Assembly: GCF_040947875.1 (NCBI RefSeq)
Contig: NZ_JBFRXN010000003.1
Location: 744,001 to 808,000, forward strand
DNA: 64,000 nt
Source: Pseudomonas sp. MYb118
GTDB lineage: Bacteria > Pseudomonadota > Gammaproteobacteria > Pseudomonadales > Pseudomonadaceae
Direction of reading: 5' to 3'
The notes under the pieces are model-generated. The model was given only the letters and a program-made list of their open reading frames with translations, was not told the origin of the DNA and searched no databases. The position numbers and the translations under genes are program-made. How positions within the stretch are numbered: position 1 is the stretch's first letter; the number at the start of each line of letters is the position of its first letter. Of this stretch, positions 1 through 8,318 are shown piece after piece.

Positions 1-1039
1 GCCCGGTCCAACTGCTGACGATCGGCACGCTGGACAGTTGCGGGTACAGGCGACGCAGTTCAGCGGCGACCTTGTCCGCCGCCGGCGACGGTTTCTCGTA
101 CAGGTTGCCGATGCGTCCGGCAAAGGCGAACTGGCCCAGCGGCTTGCCGAACACCACGCGGCCGTCAGGGGTGTTGCGCCAGTAGTTGAGCACGGTGCGC
201 GAGTCGGTCATGCATTCGCCGCCGCTGAAGCCGATGGCGTCCAGCCGGGCCTTGACCGGTGCGGTGGCGACCATGTCGCTGGACATGATTGCGATCATCC
301 GCCGCAGCTCGGGGAAGCGCGCGCCCCAGGCGTTCATCGCCAGCACCACACGGTCGGCTCGCACGGCGCCGCGCTCGGTGTGCACCACCGGGTTCTTGCC
401 TTGTTCGAGGCGGGTCAACGGGCTCTTTTCATAAATCTTCACGCCCAGCTTCAGCGCCACGCGACGCAGGCCACGGGCGAGCATGGCCGGTTGTACGGTG
501 GCGGCGTTGGGGTCGTAGATGCCACCCAGCACCAGCGGCGAGCCGACACGGCCCTGGATGGTCTGGCGGTCCATTTCCTGGAACGGGTTGACGCCCAGGT
601 TCTGCAAACCGTCGGTCAGCACGCGCCAGGAGTTCATCTGCCGCGGGTTGGTCGCGGTCCACAGCCAGCCGTGCTTGCGGTACTGGGCGTCGATGCCGTG
701 TTCTTCGCAGAAGCTGCCGATCTCGTCGATGGCCGACTCGGCGGCCTCGCAGATGCGCCGGGCCTCGACGTCGCCGCAGATGGTGCGCAGCGACAGGTAC
801 TTGCCCCACCAGTTGGTCGCCACGCCGCCGTTACGGCCGCTGGCGCCCGCACCGCAGCGGTCGCGCTCGACGATGACGATGTTCTTTTCCGGGTTGGCCT
901 GCTTCAGGCGGATGGCCGACCACAGGCCGAGATAGCCGCCGCCGACGATGCACACGTCAGCTTGAATCGATTCCTGCAGGGCAGGGGCCAGATCGTTATC
1001 CAGGTCAAGCGCCTGGGCATACCAGAATCCACGGTACAT
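1..1039 (-). CDS. FAD-dependent amine/amino-acid oxidoreductase (DAO family), 3' end outside window
   Basis: About 346 residues are visible and the frame is still open at base 1, so the C-terminus is missing. The ATG at 1039 gives a short N-terminal lead, then the dinucleotide-binding strand VCIVGGGYLGLWSA (about residues 34-47), and later the GAGASGRNGG segment typical of DadA/PuuB-type flavoenzymes. The family oxidises C-N bonds of amino acids or secondary amines to imines with FAD. It follows RidA and cupin genes on the same strand; RidA hydrolyses imines such an oxidase could release, so the three probably form one unit. The substrate is not identifiable. D-amino acid, N-methylamino acid and gamma-glutamylputrescine oxidases are all possible. 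Confidence 0.85.
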   Translation of the reverse strand, partial: MYRGFWYAQALDLDNDLAPALQESIQADVCIVGGGYLGLWSAIRLKQANPEKNIVIVERDRCGAGASGRNGGVATNWWGKYLSLRTICGDVEARRICEAAESAIDEIGSFCEEHGIDAQYRKHGWLWTATNPRQMNSWRVLTDGLQNLGVNPFQEMDRQTIQGRVGSPLVLGGIYDPNAATVQPAMLARGLRRVALKLGVKIYEKSPLTRLEQGKNPVVHTERGAVRADRVVLAMNAWGARFPELRRMIAIMSSDMVATAPVKARLDAIGFSGGECMTDSRTVLNYWRNTPDGRVVFGKPLGQFAFAGRIGNLYEKPSPAADKVAAELRRLYPQLSSVPIVSSWTG

Positions 1040-1183
1040 AAGGGGGTGCCTTCAGCCGATGTTGTTTTGTGAGTACATGATGCGCAGCGGGGGAAGGGGC
1101 ACACTATGATGCGGGGGACAATTGATATGAGGATGTTGCGTGGGGGGGCAGATAATTCAGGTTGGTCCTGGATGCACACAATC

Positions 1184-1291
1184 CCCCTGTGGGAGCGAGC
1201 CTGCTCGCGATGAACTCGCAGACGCCGGGGTGCAACAGGCTCACCGCGTCATCGTTGAAGACCATCGCGAGCAGGCTCGCTCCCACAGGGG
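1184..1291. repeat. REPIN (inverted REP pair)
   Basis: Two inverted GTGGGAGCGAGCCTGCTCGCGA arms face each other around a GC-rich loop, with outer CCCC/GGGG flanks that also pair. It fills the gap between the FAD oxidoreductase start and the RidA stop. The rest of this 282-base gap shows nothing recognisable. Confidence 0.9.
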
Positions 1292-1321
1292 GGGGCATAC
1301 AGAGATTTTGTGTGAGGCCGC

Positions 1322-1660
1322 TTAGAGCTGTCCGAACGCCTGGATCTCGATTCGGTACTCCGGTGCTGCCAGCGCCGCGCCGACACACGCGCGTACCGGC
1401 GGCTGGGCGCCGACCCAGGCGTCGTACACTTCATTCATCGCGGCAAACTCGGCCATGTCCGCCAGCCAGATCTGCATGCGGGTGAGGTTGGCCTTGCCCG
1501 CACCGACCTGCTCAAGCCACTGTTCCAGCTGCGCCAATACGCAACGGGTCTGCGCGGCGATGTCGCCCGGTTGCAGGGCGACGATGCCGCTGGTTTCGAT
1601 GCGACCGTCCACCAGCACCATCTGGCTGGCCCGTGGGCCTGGATTGATTCGTTCGATCAT
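1322..1660 (-). CDS. RidA family (reactive imine/enamine deaminase)
   Basis: This 112-residue protein has the usual RidA length. It carries the family's N-terminal IxPGPRASQMVLVDGRI strand, the LEQVGAGKANLTRMQIWLAD helix and the PPVRACVGAALA segment. The start is the ATG at 1660, 8 bases after GAGGAG. A longer upstream reading in the same frame only antisenses the cupin region and has no RBS. RidA proteins hydrolyse reactive 2-aminoacrylate or other imines to ketones and ammonia in the cytosol. The conserved active-site Arg appears to be the one in PPVRACVG. Placement between a cupin and a flavin amine oxidase suggests it hydrolyses that oxidase's imine product. Confidence 0.9.
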   Translation of the reverse strand: MIERINPGPRASQMVLVDGRIETSGIVALQPGDIAAQTRCVLAQLEQWLEQVGAGKANLTRMQIWLADMAEFAAMNEVYDAWVGAQPPVRACVGAALAAPEYRIEIQAFGQL

Positions 1661-1670
1661 CGAAGACTCC

Positions 1671-2021
1671 TCAGAACAGCACGTAGGTTTTGCGCAGGGT
1701 TTCGCGGATGTCCCACACGCCCTCGCAGTTCTCCGGGAACAGCACCGCGTCACCGGCGCGCAGCTCCACCGGCTCGCCACCGTCGGGGGTGAAGGTGCAC
1801 CAGCCGCTGACGATGTGGCTGAACTCACGGTTCTTCAGGTGGCGCCGGAACACCCCCGGGCTGCTTTCCCAGACGCCGATGCTGGCGCCCACGGCGTCAT
1901 CGGTCTGGGCCTGGCCGGTGGCGGCCACGGCAATCGGTTCGCCAATCGGCAGGCGTGCCGGCGAGTGTTCGCCCAGCGCAGAGGCGGCGGCGTTGCGAAC
2001 GACGGTGAGGACTTGGCTCAT
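1671..2021 (-). CDS. Small cupin-domain protein (DUF861/ureidoglycine-aminohydrolase-like cupin)
   Basis: A 116-residue single cupin. The barrel is readable as GVWESSPGVFRR, then NREFSHIVSGWCTFTPDGGEP, then LRAGDAVLFPENCEGVWDI, ending in TLRKTYVLF. The start at 2021 is preceded by AAGGA at good spacing; an in-frame ATG at 2072 lacks an RBS. Its stop lies 10 bases before the RidA start, so cupin, RidA and FAD oxidase are probably co-transcribed, divergent from the ABC transporter. Proteins of this kind are often annotated only as cupin domain-containing and sit beside amine-oxidising enzymes. The chemistry is unknown. Confidence 0.85.
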   Translation of the reverse strand: MSQVLTVVRNAAASALGEHSPARLPIGEPIAVAATGQAQTDDAVGASIGVWESSPGVFRRHLKNREFSHIVSGWCTFTPDGGEPVELRAGDAVLFPENCEGVWDIRETLRKTYVLF

Positions 2022-2243
2022 GGTTTTTCCTTGTTGTGGGGGCAATCGGGCAAACGGTCGGTACTTTTGCATTGCCCCCCAAGCGCTGCATATAACGGGA
2101 AGGACCAGTCATCGAACGCCGTGTCGCCGCCAGCCGATTTCGGTGTCCGGGATAATACAAATTGACCGGTTCATACAATTCAGGGGGGAGCCACCGGGAT
2201 AGAGTTCAACACGTTCGATCAATAAATATAAAAAGAGGGTCGT

Positions 2244-3161
2244 ATGAACCAGACCGATGAAATTCTCTCGGTAAGGAACATTTTCAAGGTATTCGGGCCC
2301 CGCCCGGACCTGGCCATGAAGATGCTGAACGAAGGTGCCGACAAGAACGAGATCTTCAAGAAGACCGGGCATGTGGTCGGTGTGTTCGATGCCAGTTTCT
2401 CGGTCAAGCGCGGCGAGATCTTCGTGATCATGGGCCTGTCCGGTTCCGGCAAATCGACCATGGTGCGGTTGTTCAACCGCCTGATCGAACCCACCAGTGG
2501 CAGCATCCACCTCAACGGCAAGGAGATCACCGGCCTCTCCGACAAGGCGTTGCTGGACGTGCGCCGCAAGGAAATGGGCATGGTGTTCCAGTCCTTTGCC
2601 CTGATGCCGCACATGAGCGTGCTGGAAAACACCGCGTTCGGCCTGGAGATCTCCGGCGTCAGCGAAAGCGAACGCCACTGCCGGGCCAGGGAAGCCCTGG
2701 CGCAAGTGGGCCTGGCCGGCCAGGAATTCAGCTACCCGCACCAACTCTCCGGCGGCATGCAGCAGCGTGTCGGCTTGGCCCGTGCGCTGGCCAACGACCC
2801 GACCATCCTGCTGATGGACGAAGCCTTCTCGGCGCTGGACCCGCTGATCCGCAGCGAAATGCAGGGCGAACTGATCCGCCTGCAAGCCGAGCAGCAACGC
2901 ACCATCATCTTCATTTCCCACGACATCGAGGAAGCCGTTCGCATCGGCCATCGCATCGCGATCATGGAGGGCGGCCGCGTGGTGCAGATCGGCACGCCGT
3001 TGGAACTGATCGAACAGCCGGCCAACGACTATGTGCGCGCGTTCTTCAAAGGCTTTGATGTGTCCCGCGTGCTCAAGACCGGTGATGCGCCCGCGCTGGA
3101 CCCATCGACGGTCTGCCGGGTCTGCCGCAAAGAGCTTGAACTCGCCCACACCCATCACTGA
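2244..3161 (+). CDS. Glycine betaine/quaternary amine ABC transporter ATP-binding protein (ProV/OpuAA-like)
   Basis: 305 residues. The ProV-type lead with [16 protein letters not shown] precedes the ATPase core. Walker A is GLSGSGKST (64-72), the signature LSGGMQQR starts at about 168, Walker B is ILLMDE (188-193), and the switch histidine is in FISHDIEEA. Classical ProV/OpuAA proteins are about 400 residues because of C-terminal CBS domains that sense ionic strength. Those are absent here, which fits a catabolic rather than an osmoregulated importer. It starts the operon with permease (16-base gap) and binding protein. The 220 bases upstream hold its promoter, which I could not place confidently. 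Confidence 0.93.
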   Translation: MNQTDEILSVRNIFKVFGPRPDLAMKMLNEGADKNEIFKKTGHVVGVFDASFSVKRGEIFVIMGLSGSGKSTMVRLFNRLIEPTSGSIHLNGKEITGLSDKALLDVRRKEMGMVFQSFALMPHMSVLENTAFGLEISGVSESERHCRAREALAQVGLAGQEFSYPHQLSGGMQQRVGLARALANDPTILLMDEAFSALDPLIRSEMQGELIRLQAEQQRTIIFISHDIEEAVRIGHRIAIMEGGRVVQIGTPLELIEQPANDYVRAFFKGFDVSRVLKTGDAPALDPSTVCRVCRKELELAHTHH

Positions 3162-3177
3162 AAAGAGGCAAGCCAGA

Positions 3178-4131
3178 ATGTCCGATTTCAGCTTTCTCGA
3201 TCCCTTCCAGACCCTCACCATTCCGCTGGGTGACTGGGTGGAAAGTGTTCTGAATTACATGGTGCAGAACTTTCGTGAAGTGTTCCGCGCCATACGCTGG
3301 CCGATCGACCAGGTGCTCAACGGCATCGAGTACACCTTGCAGAGTATCCCGCCAAGCATCGGCATCATCCTGTCGTCGCTGCTCGGTTGGCAACTGGCGG
3401 GGAAGCGCATGGCCGCGCTGTGTTTTGTCACGCTGACGCTGCTGGGTTTGATCGGCGTGTGGTCGGAATCCATGACCACCCTGGCGCTGGTGCTGACCTC
3501 GGTGTTCTTCTGCGCGCTGATCGGTATTCCCTTGGGCATCGTCTGCGCCCGCAGTGACCGCCTGGAAAAAGTCATCCGACCGATCCTCGACGCCATGCAA
3601 ACCCTGCCGGCATTCGTCTATCTGGTGCCGGTGGTGATGCTGTTCGGTATTGGCAACGTCCCCGGCGTGCTGGTGACCATTGTGTTTGCGCTGCCGCCAC
3701 TGGTGCGCCTGACCAATCTCGGTATCCGCCAGGTGCCCGAAGACAAGATCGAAGCCGCCCGCGCCTTCGGCTGCACGCCACGGCAGATGCTGACCCGCGT
3801 GCAGCTGCCGCTGGCCACCTCGACCATCATGGCCGGCCTCAACCAGACCCTGATGCTGTCGCTGTCGATGGTGGTGATCGCCTCGATGATCTCCGTGGGA
3901 GGTCTGGGCCAGATGGTCTTGCGCGGCATCGGCCGCCTCGACATGGGCCTGGCCACCGTCGGCGGCATCGGCCTGGTGCTCCTGGCGATCTTCCTCGACC
4001 GCCTGACCCAGGCGATGGGCGCCCGCACCAATGCCGACCCGAGCAAACGCTGGTACCACACCGGTCCCGTGGGCGTGCTGCTGCGCCTGGTCGGGGCCGG
4101 GCAACCCGCAGGACGGCGCGAAACCGCCTGA
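3178..4131 (+). CDS. Quaternary amine ABC transporter permease (ProW-like)
   Basis: 317 residues from the ATG at 3178 (AAGAGGCAAGCCAGA upstream). There is a soluble N-terminal stretch containing the ProW-like IPLGDWVESVLNYMVQNF, then five to six hydrophobic helices. The EAA loop is EAARAFGCTPRQMLTRVQLPLA (about 197-218), which docks on the ATPase. ProW-type permeases work as a dimer in the inner membrane with ProV and periplasmic ProX. An upstream in-frame ATG at 3031 would overlap the ATPase gene by 130 bases and is rejected. The next gene, 55 bases on, is the binding protein. Confidence 0.93.
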   Translation: MSDFSFLDPFQTLTIPLGDWVESVLNYMVQNFREVFRAIRWPIDQVLNGIEYTLQSIPPSIGIILSSLLGWQLAGKRMAALCFVTLTLLGLIGVWSESMTTLALVLTSVFFCALIGIPLGIVCARSDRLEKVIRPILDAMQTLPAFVYLVPVVMLFGIGNVPGVLVTIVFALPPLVRLTNLGIRQVPEDKIEAARAFGCTPRQMLTRVQLPLATSTIMAGLNQTLMLSLSMVVIASMISVGGLGQMVLRGIGRLDMGLATVGGIGLVLLAIFLDRLTQAMGARTNADPSKRWYHTGPVGVLLRLVGAGQPAGRRETA

Positions 4132-4186
4132 GATTCACCGTTCTATCTGCCGCAATCCACACAACAATCACAAAAGGTAAGCGAAG

Positions 4187-5224
4187 ATGTACGAGTCCAC
4201 ATTCACCCGCCGTGTCCTGCAATGCGCCTCTGCCGTGGCGTTCAGCGTGGTCTGCCTGGGCGCCAGCGCCTCGGTGGACAAACCGGGGGAGGGGGTGACG
4301 ATCACCCCGGCATTCCCGACCGTCGATGAAGAGCGCTTCCGTGGCGAAGTGGCCCTGGCCGGCCTGCGCGAGCTGGGCTACAAAGTCCAGAAGCCCAAGG
4401 AGACAGAGTACGCCACCATGGTCCTGGCGGTCGGTTTCGGCGACGCCGATTTCACCGTCAACGCCTGGGACAAACTGCATGCGGCGTTCTACGACAAGGC
4501 CGGTGGCGACGACAACATGATCAAGGTCGGCAACGTGCTGCCCGGCGTGTTGCAGGGTTATCTGATCGACAAGAAAACCGCCGACCAATACAACATCAAG
4601 TACATCACCGACCTGAAGAAACCGGAAATCGCCAAGCTGTTCGACACCGATGGCGATGGCAAGGCCGACATGACCGGCTGCAATCCGGGCTGGGGCTGTG
4701 AACTGGTGATCGCGCACCAGATGAAAGCCTACGACCTGGAAAAATCCATCCACGTGAACCAGGGTTCTTACTTCGCCCTGATGGCCGACACCATCACCCG
4801 CTTCAAGGAAGGCAAACCGGTGTTCTATTACACCTGGATTCCGCAGTGGGTGGCCGGCGTGATGGTCGAAGGGCGTGACGTGGTCTGGCTGCAAGTGCCC
4901 AAGACTGACCTGCCGGGTGGCGACAACAGCCTCGACACGATCTACGAGGGGAAAAACCTCGGCTTCGCCCTGGACAAGGTCCAGGCCCTGGTCAATCGCA
5001 AGTTCGCCGAGAAGAACCCGGCGGCGGTGAAGTTCCTGTCGCTGATGCAGATCCCGGCTGCCGACGAGAGTGCCGAGAACCTGAAGATGCAACAGGGCGA
5101 AAAATCCATGGCGGACATTCAGCGCCATGCCAAGGAATGGATCGCTGCCCATCAGGAGCAGTTCGACGGTTGGGTGAAAGCGGCGCGGGAAACCGGCTCC
5201 CAGGCCACTCAAGCAAGCAATTGA
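4187..5224 (+). CDS. Betaine-binding periplasmic protein (ProX-like)
   Basis: 345 residues with a Sec signal peptide ending near CLGASAS (residues 23-29). Three tryptophans that form the betaine cage in E. coli ProX (W65, W140, W188 of the mature protein) correspond to W94, W169 and W217 here, with identical spacings of 75 and 48. The flanking motifs NAWDKL, GCNPGWGCE and YYTWIPQW also match. This is strong evidence that the ligand has a quaternary ammonium or related dimethylsulfonium head group (betaine, proline betaine, carnitine, DMSP). It closes the ABC operon; a GC hairpin separates it from the enzyme gene that follows. Confidence 0.93.
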   Translation: MYESTFTRRVLQCASAVAFSVVCLGASASVDKPGEGVTITPAFPTVDEERFRGEVALAGLRELGYKVQKPKETEYATMVLAVGFGDADFTVNAWDKLHAAFYDKAGGDDNMIKVGNVLPGVLQGYLIDKKTADQYNIKYITDLKKPEIAKLFDTDGDGKADMTGCNPGWGCELVIAHQMKAYDLEKSIHVNQGSYFALMADTITRFKEGKPVFYYTWIPQWVAGVMVEGRDVVWLQVPKTDLPGGDNSLDTIYEGKNLGFALDKVQALVNRKFAEKNPAAVKFLSLMQIPAADESAENLKMQQGEKSMADIQRHAKEWIAAHQEQFDGWVKAARETGSQATQASN

Positions 5225-5235
5225 TTTGATGGCCA

Positions 5236-5260
5236 GGCCCCGATTGTCGTGATCGGGGCC
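5236..5260 (+). terminator. GC-rich hairpin between binding-protein and DddP-like genes
   Basis: The arms GGCCCCGAT and ATCGGGGCC pair perfectly (9 bp) around a 7-base loop, 11 bases after the proX-like stop. There is no clear T-run afterwards, so it may be a weak terminator, an attenuator or a 3' stabiliser separating transporter from enzyme expression. Confidence 0.5.
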
Positions 5261-5291
5261 GCCACATAATTATAGGGATGACGCCTTAGCC

Positions 5292-6623
5292 ATGATGAGT
5301 TCGCCTTTTTCGATTCCCGCAGAAAACCGTCGCATCGACCCCGCCCGCCAACGCGCCGACGGCTCACCGGACGACAACGACCGTACCGAGATCGGCCCGA
5401 CGCCCCTGGCCTTTGCCGAATGGGCGCAACTGGGCCTGCAACCGCCCAACCTTGCAAGCATGCGCGAATTCCGTCTGCAACGGATCAAGGAACAACTGGT
5501 AGCCCGCGACCTGGCGGGCATTTTGCTGTTCGATCCGCTGAACATCCGCTACGCCACTGACACCACCAATATGCAACTGTGGACCACCCACAACCCGGCA
5601 CGCGCCTGCTTCGTCGCCGCCAACGGGCATGTGACGCTGTGGGACTTCCATGGCTGCGATCACCTATCCGCGCACTTGCCGCTGATCACTGAGCTGCGCA
5701 GTGGCGCGTCGTTTTTCTATTTCGAGACTGGCGACCGCACCGAGCAGCACGCCAAGCGTTTCGCCGCCCAGGTCGACGATCTGTTGCGGGTCCATGGCGG
5801 CAGCAACCGCCGGCTGGCGGTGGATCGCATCGAAGTCGCCGGTTTGCGCGCTCTGGAAGCCCTTGGCGTGCAGGTCAGCAGTGGCCAGGAAGTGACGGAG
5901 CACGCCCGAGTGATCAAGGGCCCGGACGAAATCCGCGCCATGCGCTGCGCCGTGGCCTCCTGCGAAGCCTCGATTGGCGAGATGCGCCAGGCCATGCGCA
6001 CCGGCGCCACCGAGAACGACGTGTGGTCGGCGCTGCATGCCGGCAACATCCGCCGCGGTGGCGAGTGGATCGAAACCCGAATCTTGAGCTCCGGCCCGCG
6101 TACCAACCCCTGGTACCAGGAATCCGGCCCGCGGGTGCTCAGCGACGGCGACCTGTTGTCTTTCGACACTGACCTGATCGGCGTCTACGGCATGTGCGTG
6201 GACATGTCGCGCAGCTGGATCTGCGGCGACCGCGAACCCACCGCCGAGCAGAAACGCCTGTACCGCATCGCCCATGACCACATCAGCTTCAACACCGACC
6301 TGGTGCGCCCGGGTGTGGGTTTCACCGAACTGACCCGCCTGGCCCACCGCCTGCCGGAATCGTGCCGCGCCCAGCGTTATGGCGTGATGTTCCATGGCGT
6401 TGGGCTGTGCGACGAATACCCGTGCATCCGCTACCCGGAAGACGTCGATTCCTACGGCTACGAAGGCGTGCTGGAACCGGGCATGGCACTGTGCGTCGAG
6501 GCCTACATCGGCGAAGTCGGCGGCCGTGACGGCATCAAGCTGGAGAACCAGTTGCTGGTCACCGAGGACGGCTGCGAGGTGCTGACCCATTACCCGTTCG
6601 AAAAGAGCTTCCTGGAGGACTGA
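5292..6623 (+). CDS. dddP: M24-fold protein closely resembling DMSP lyase DddP
   Basis: 443 residues. This is not a plain Xaa-Pro peptidase. The N-terminus (RIDPARQ, DGSPDDNDRTEIGPT, FAEWAQLGL) and LFDPLNIRYATDTTNMQLW match roseobacter DddP as I recall it. The iron ligands described for DddP (D295, D297, D307, H371, E406, E421) and catalytic D377 correspond to D292, D294, D304, H368, E403, E418 and D374. All are shifted by exactly 3. Tyr366 corresponds to Y363. DddP cleaves dimethylsulfoniopropionate to DMS and acrylate in the cytosol. It follows a betaine-type importer, which could bring in DMSP. No acrylate-use genes are visible, so another betaine-like substrate remains possible. The start may be the second Met of MM. 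Confidence 0.85.
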   Translation: MMSSPFSIPAENRRIDPARQRADGSPDDNDRTEIGPTPLAFAEWAQLGLQPPNLASMREFRLQRIKEQLVARDLAGILLFDPLNIRYATDTTNMQLWTTHNPARACFVAANGHVTLWDFHGCDHLSAHLPLITELRSGASFFYFETGDRTEQHAKRFAAQVDDLLRVHGGSNRRLAVDRIEVAGLRALEALGVQVSSGQEVTEHARVIKGPDEIRAMRCAVASCEASIGEMRQAMRTGATENDVWSALHAGNIRRGGEWIETRILSSGPRTNPWYQESGPRVLSDGDLLSFDTDLIGVYGMCVDMSRSWICGDREPTAEQKRLYRIAHDHISFNTDLVRPGVGFTELTRLAHRLPESCRAQRYGVMFHGVGLCDEYPCIRYPEDVDSYGYEGVLEPGMALCVEAYIGEVGGRDGIKLENQLLVTEDGCEVLTHYPFEKSFLED

Positions 6624-6643
6624 ACAGACATGGAACAACGCCG

Positions 6644-7573
6644 ATGAAGATGGTTTCTGCGCAGCAGATCAACGCCGTACTGGACTGGGCCGGGGTGCTC
6701 GCCGCCTTGCGCCGCACGCACCTGGGGCCGCGGCCGCGGATTGATGACTTTTTCCTGGGGGACAGCGAGTACGGGCTGTTCAGTCGGGGCGTGATCCTGC
6801 CGGGTGTCGGGGCCGGGGTGAAGATCGCCTCGATCTGCCCTGGCAACCTGCAGGCCACGCCGCCATTGCCGGCCGAGGACGCGGCGTTCCTGGTGGTGGA
6901 CGAGCGCACCCGGGCCATTGCGGCGATCTGCGATGGTCCAGCGATCACTGCCTGGAAAACTGCCGGGGATTCGGCCCTGGCCGGCTCGTATTTGAGCCGG
7001 GAGGACAGCCAGGTGTTACTGGTGCTCGGTGCCGGGCCGGTGGCGCGGGCGTTGACCGAGGCGTACCTGCATGTGCGTCCGGGGATTCGTCAGGTGTTGT
7101 TGTGGAATCGCACGGCCGCCAAGGTTGAAGCCTTCGCCGCGCAACTTCAGGCAAGGGGCATCGAAGCCAGCCTGGTCAGTGACCTGGACCAAGCGGTTGG
7201 CCGCGCCGACATCATCGCCTCGGCCACTGCGTCTTCTGTCGCACTGATCAAGGGGCAGTCCGTGCGCGCCGGCACCCACATCGACCTGGTCGGCGGCTTT
7301 CGCCCGGACATGCAGGAAGCCGACGCGGACTTGGTGGCACGCGCCCGACTGTTCACCGACGATCGCAAGGGTGCGCTTAACTCGGGGGACTTGCAGGTGC
7401 CGTTGCAGGCTGGGTTGATTGACGAGGACTGCATCGAAGCCGATCTGTTCGAGATCTGCCAGGCCAGCGCGCCATGGCGTCAGCCGCAGGACATCACCCT
7501 GTACAAGAATGCCGGCGGCGCGCACCTGGACCTGACGGTGTGCCAATGCGTGCTGGAACGGCTGGCGGGCTAG
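6644..7573 (+). CDS. Ornithine cyclodeaminase/mu-crystallin family (delta1-pyrroline-2-carboxylate reductase-like)
   Basis: 309 residues. The NAD(P)-binding motif is VLGAGPVARALTEA (128-140). The substrate-side motif is GVKIASICPGN (about 58-68, with K60), followed by ITAWKTAGDSALA, where family members usually have Arg in place of K105. Such enzymes reduce cyclic imines (delta1-pyrroline- or piperideine-2-carboxylate) to proline or pipecolate, or deaminate ornithine. It begins 20 bases after the DddP-like gene, so co-transcription is likely. With amine oxidases and a racemase-family enzyme nearby, imine reduction is the best guess. Its TAG stop overlaps the stop of the convergent regulator gene. 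Confidence 0.85.
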   Translation: MKMVSAQQINAVLDWAGVLAALRRTHLGPRPRIDDFFLGDSEYGLFSRGVILPGVGAGVKIASICPGNLQATPPLPAEDAAFLVVDERTRAIAAICDGPAITAWKTAGDSALAGSYLSREDSQVLLVLGAGPVARALTEAYLHVRPGIRQVLLWNRTAAKVEAFAAQLQARGIEASLVSDLDQAVGRADIIASATASSVALIKGQSVRAGTHIDLVGGFRPDMQEADADLVARARLFTDDRKGALNSGDLQVPLQAGLIDEDCIEADLFEICQASAPWRQPQDITLYKNAGGAHLDLTVCQCVLERLAG

Positions 7574-8124
7574 GCGACGATCCGCCGGATCAGCTCGGGG
7601 GTAGAACCCACCGCGTACTTGCGCAGCAGGCTGGCGCGGTGGATGTCCACGGTGCGCGGGCTGATGCCGAGTTTCTTTGCCGCTTCCTTGCTGGTCAGGC
7701 CGTCCACCAGCAGGGCGGCGACGTCGCGTTCGCGGGCGGTTAGGCTGACTTTCTCGGCTGACGCCGGGTCGGCGACATCGGTGAAGACCCAGGCCGCCAG
7801 TTCGTAGGGATTGTCTTCGTTGAAGCCGTAGCCGCGCACGGTCACCCAGAAATGCGTGCCATCCAGGCGGCGCATGATGCGGTCGTCGTGGAACTCGGCA
7901 TGGCGCGAGAGCAGGGGGGCGAAGTGTTCGGCGGCGGATTCGAAGTCTTTCTGTTCGGGGTACAGCAGCGCGAATGAGGCGCCGATGATCTGTTCCTCAC
8001 TGGCGCGGAACATCGTCAGGGCGCGGGCGTTGCAGTTGACGATGATTCGATGGCGGGCGATGACCACCGAGACCGGCAGATGCTGAAGAAGATACTCGGG
8101 TTTCAGGCATTCCTCTTCGATCAT
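7570..8124 (-). CDS. PAS-LuxR transcriptional regulator
   Basis: 184 residues: a PAS domain (about 14-120, with the VNCNARALTMFRASEEQIIG and FWVTVRGYGF strands) followed by a LuxR/GerE helix-turn-helix (about 127-180). The HTH carries LTARERDVAALLVDGLTSKE and LGISPRTVDIHRASLLRK. There is no receiver domain, so this is a one-component sensor in which PAS may bind a small ligand. It faces the DMT transporter across a 194-base gap containing a perfect 16-bp palindrome 43 bases upstream of its start. That is a natural candidate for autoregulation and control of the transporter. Its stop overlaps the stop of the upstream convergent gene. Confidence 0.88.
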   Translation of the reverse strand: MIEEECLKPEYLLQHLPVSVVIARHRIIVNCNARALTMFRASEEQIIGASFALLYPEQKDFESAAEHFAPLLSRHAEFHDDRIMRRLDGTHFWVTVRGYGFNEDNPYELAAWVFTDVADPASAEKVSLTARERDVAALLVDGLTSKEAAKKLGISPRTVDIHRASLLRKYAVGSTPELIRRIVA

Positions 8125-8166
8125 GGGGCGCTGCTCTTTCTCGGTTTCAGAGGTGAGGGAAATGCT

Positions 8167-8182
8167 GATTACCTAGGTAATC
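8167..8182. promoter_or_regulatory. Perfect 16-bp palindrome, candidate LuxR operator
   Basis: GATTACCTAGGTAATC is a perfect palindrome in the gap between the divergent PAS-LuxR and DMT genes. Symmetry and length suit a GerE-type dimer. That the neighbouring regulator binds it is inference. Confidence 0.55.
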
Positions 8183-8318
8183 GCGGCGTTTGGCGTGGCT
8201 GCGCCAGGCTGCTTAAGATCATACCGCAGGCTCTGCCTGCGGGCCTGTTGAATAACAACAATGTGCACGTCTCCCATCCAGGGCGGATGCTGCAAACCGA
8301 TGGAGCGCGCGACCGATC

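Noticed and set aside
4593..5193. Osmoregulated ProU-type operon
   Set aside because: The ATPase lacks the CBS domains that sense ionic strength, and catabolic enzymes follow directly.
5292..6623. Annotation as a plain Xaa-Pro aminopeptidase
   Set aside because: The N-terminal motifs and the complete DddP ligand set at constant offset fit DddP far better than M24 peptidases.
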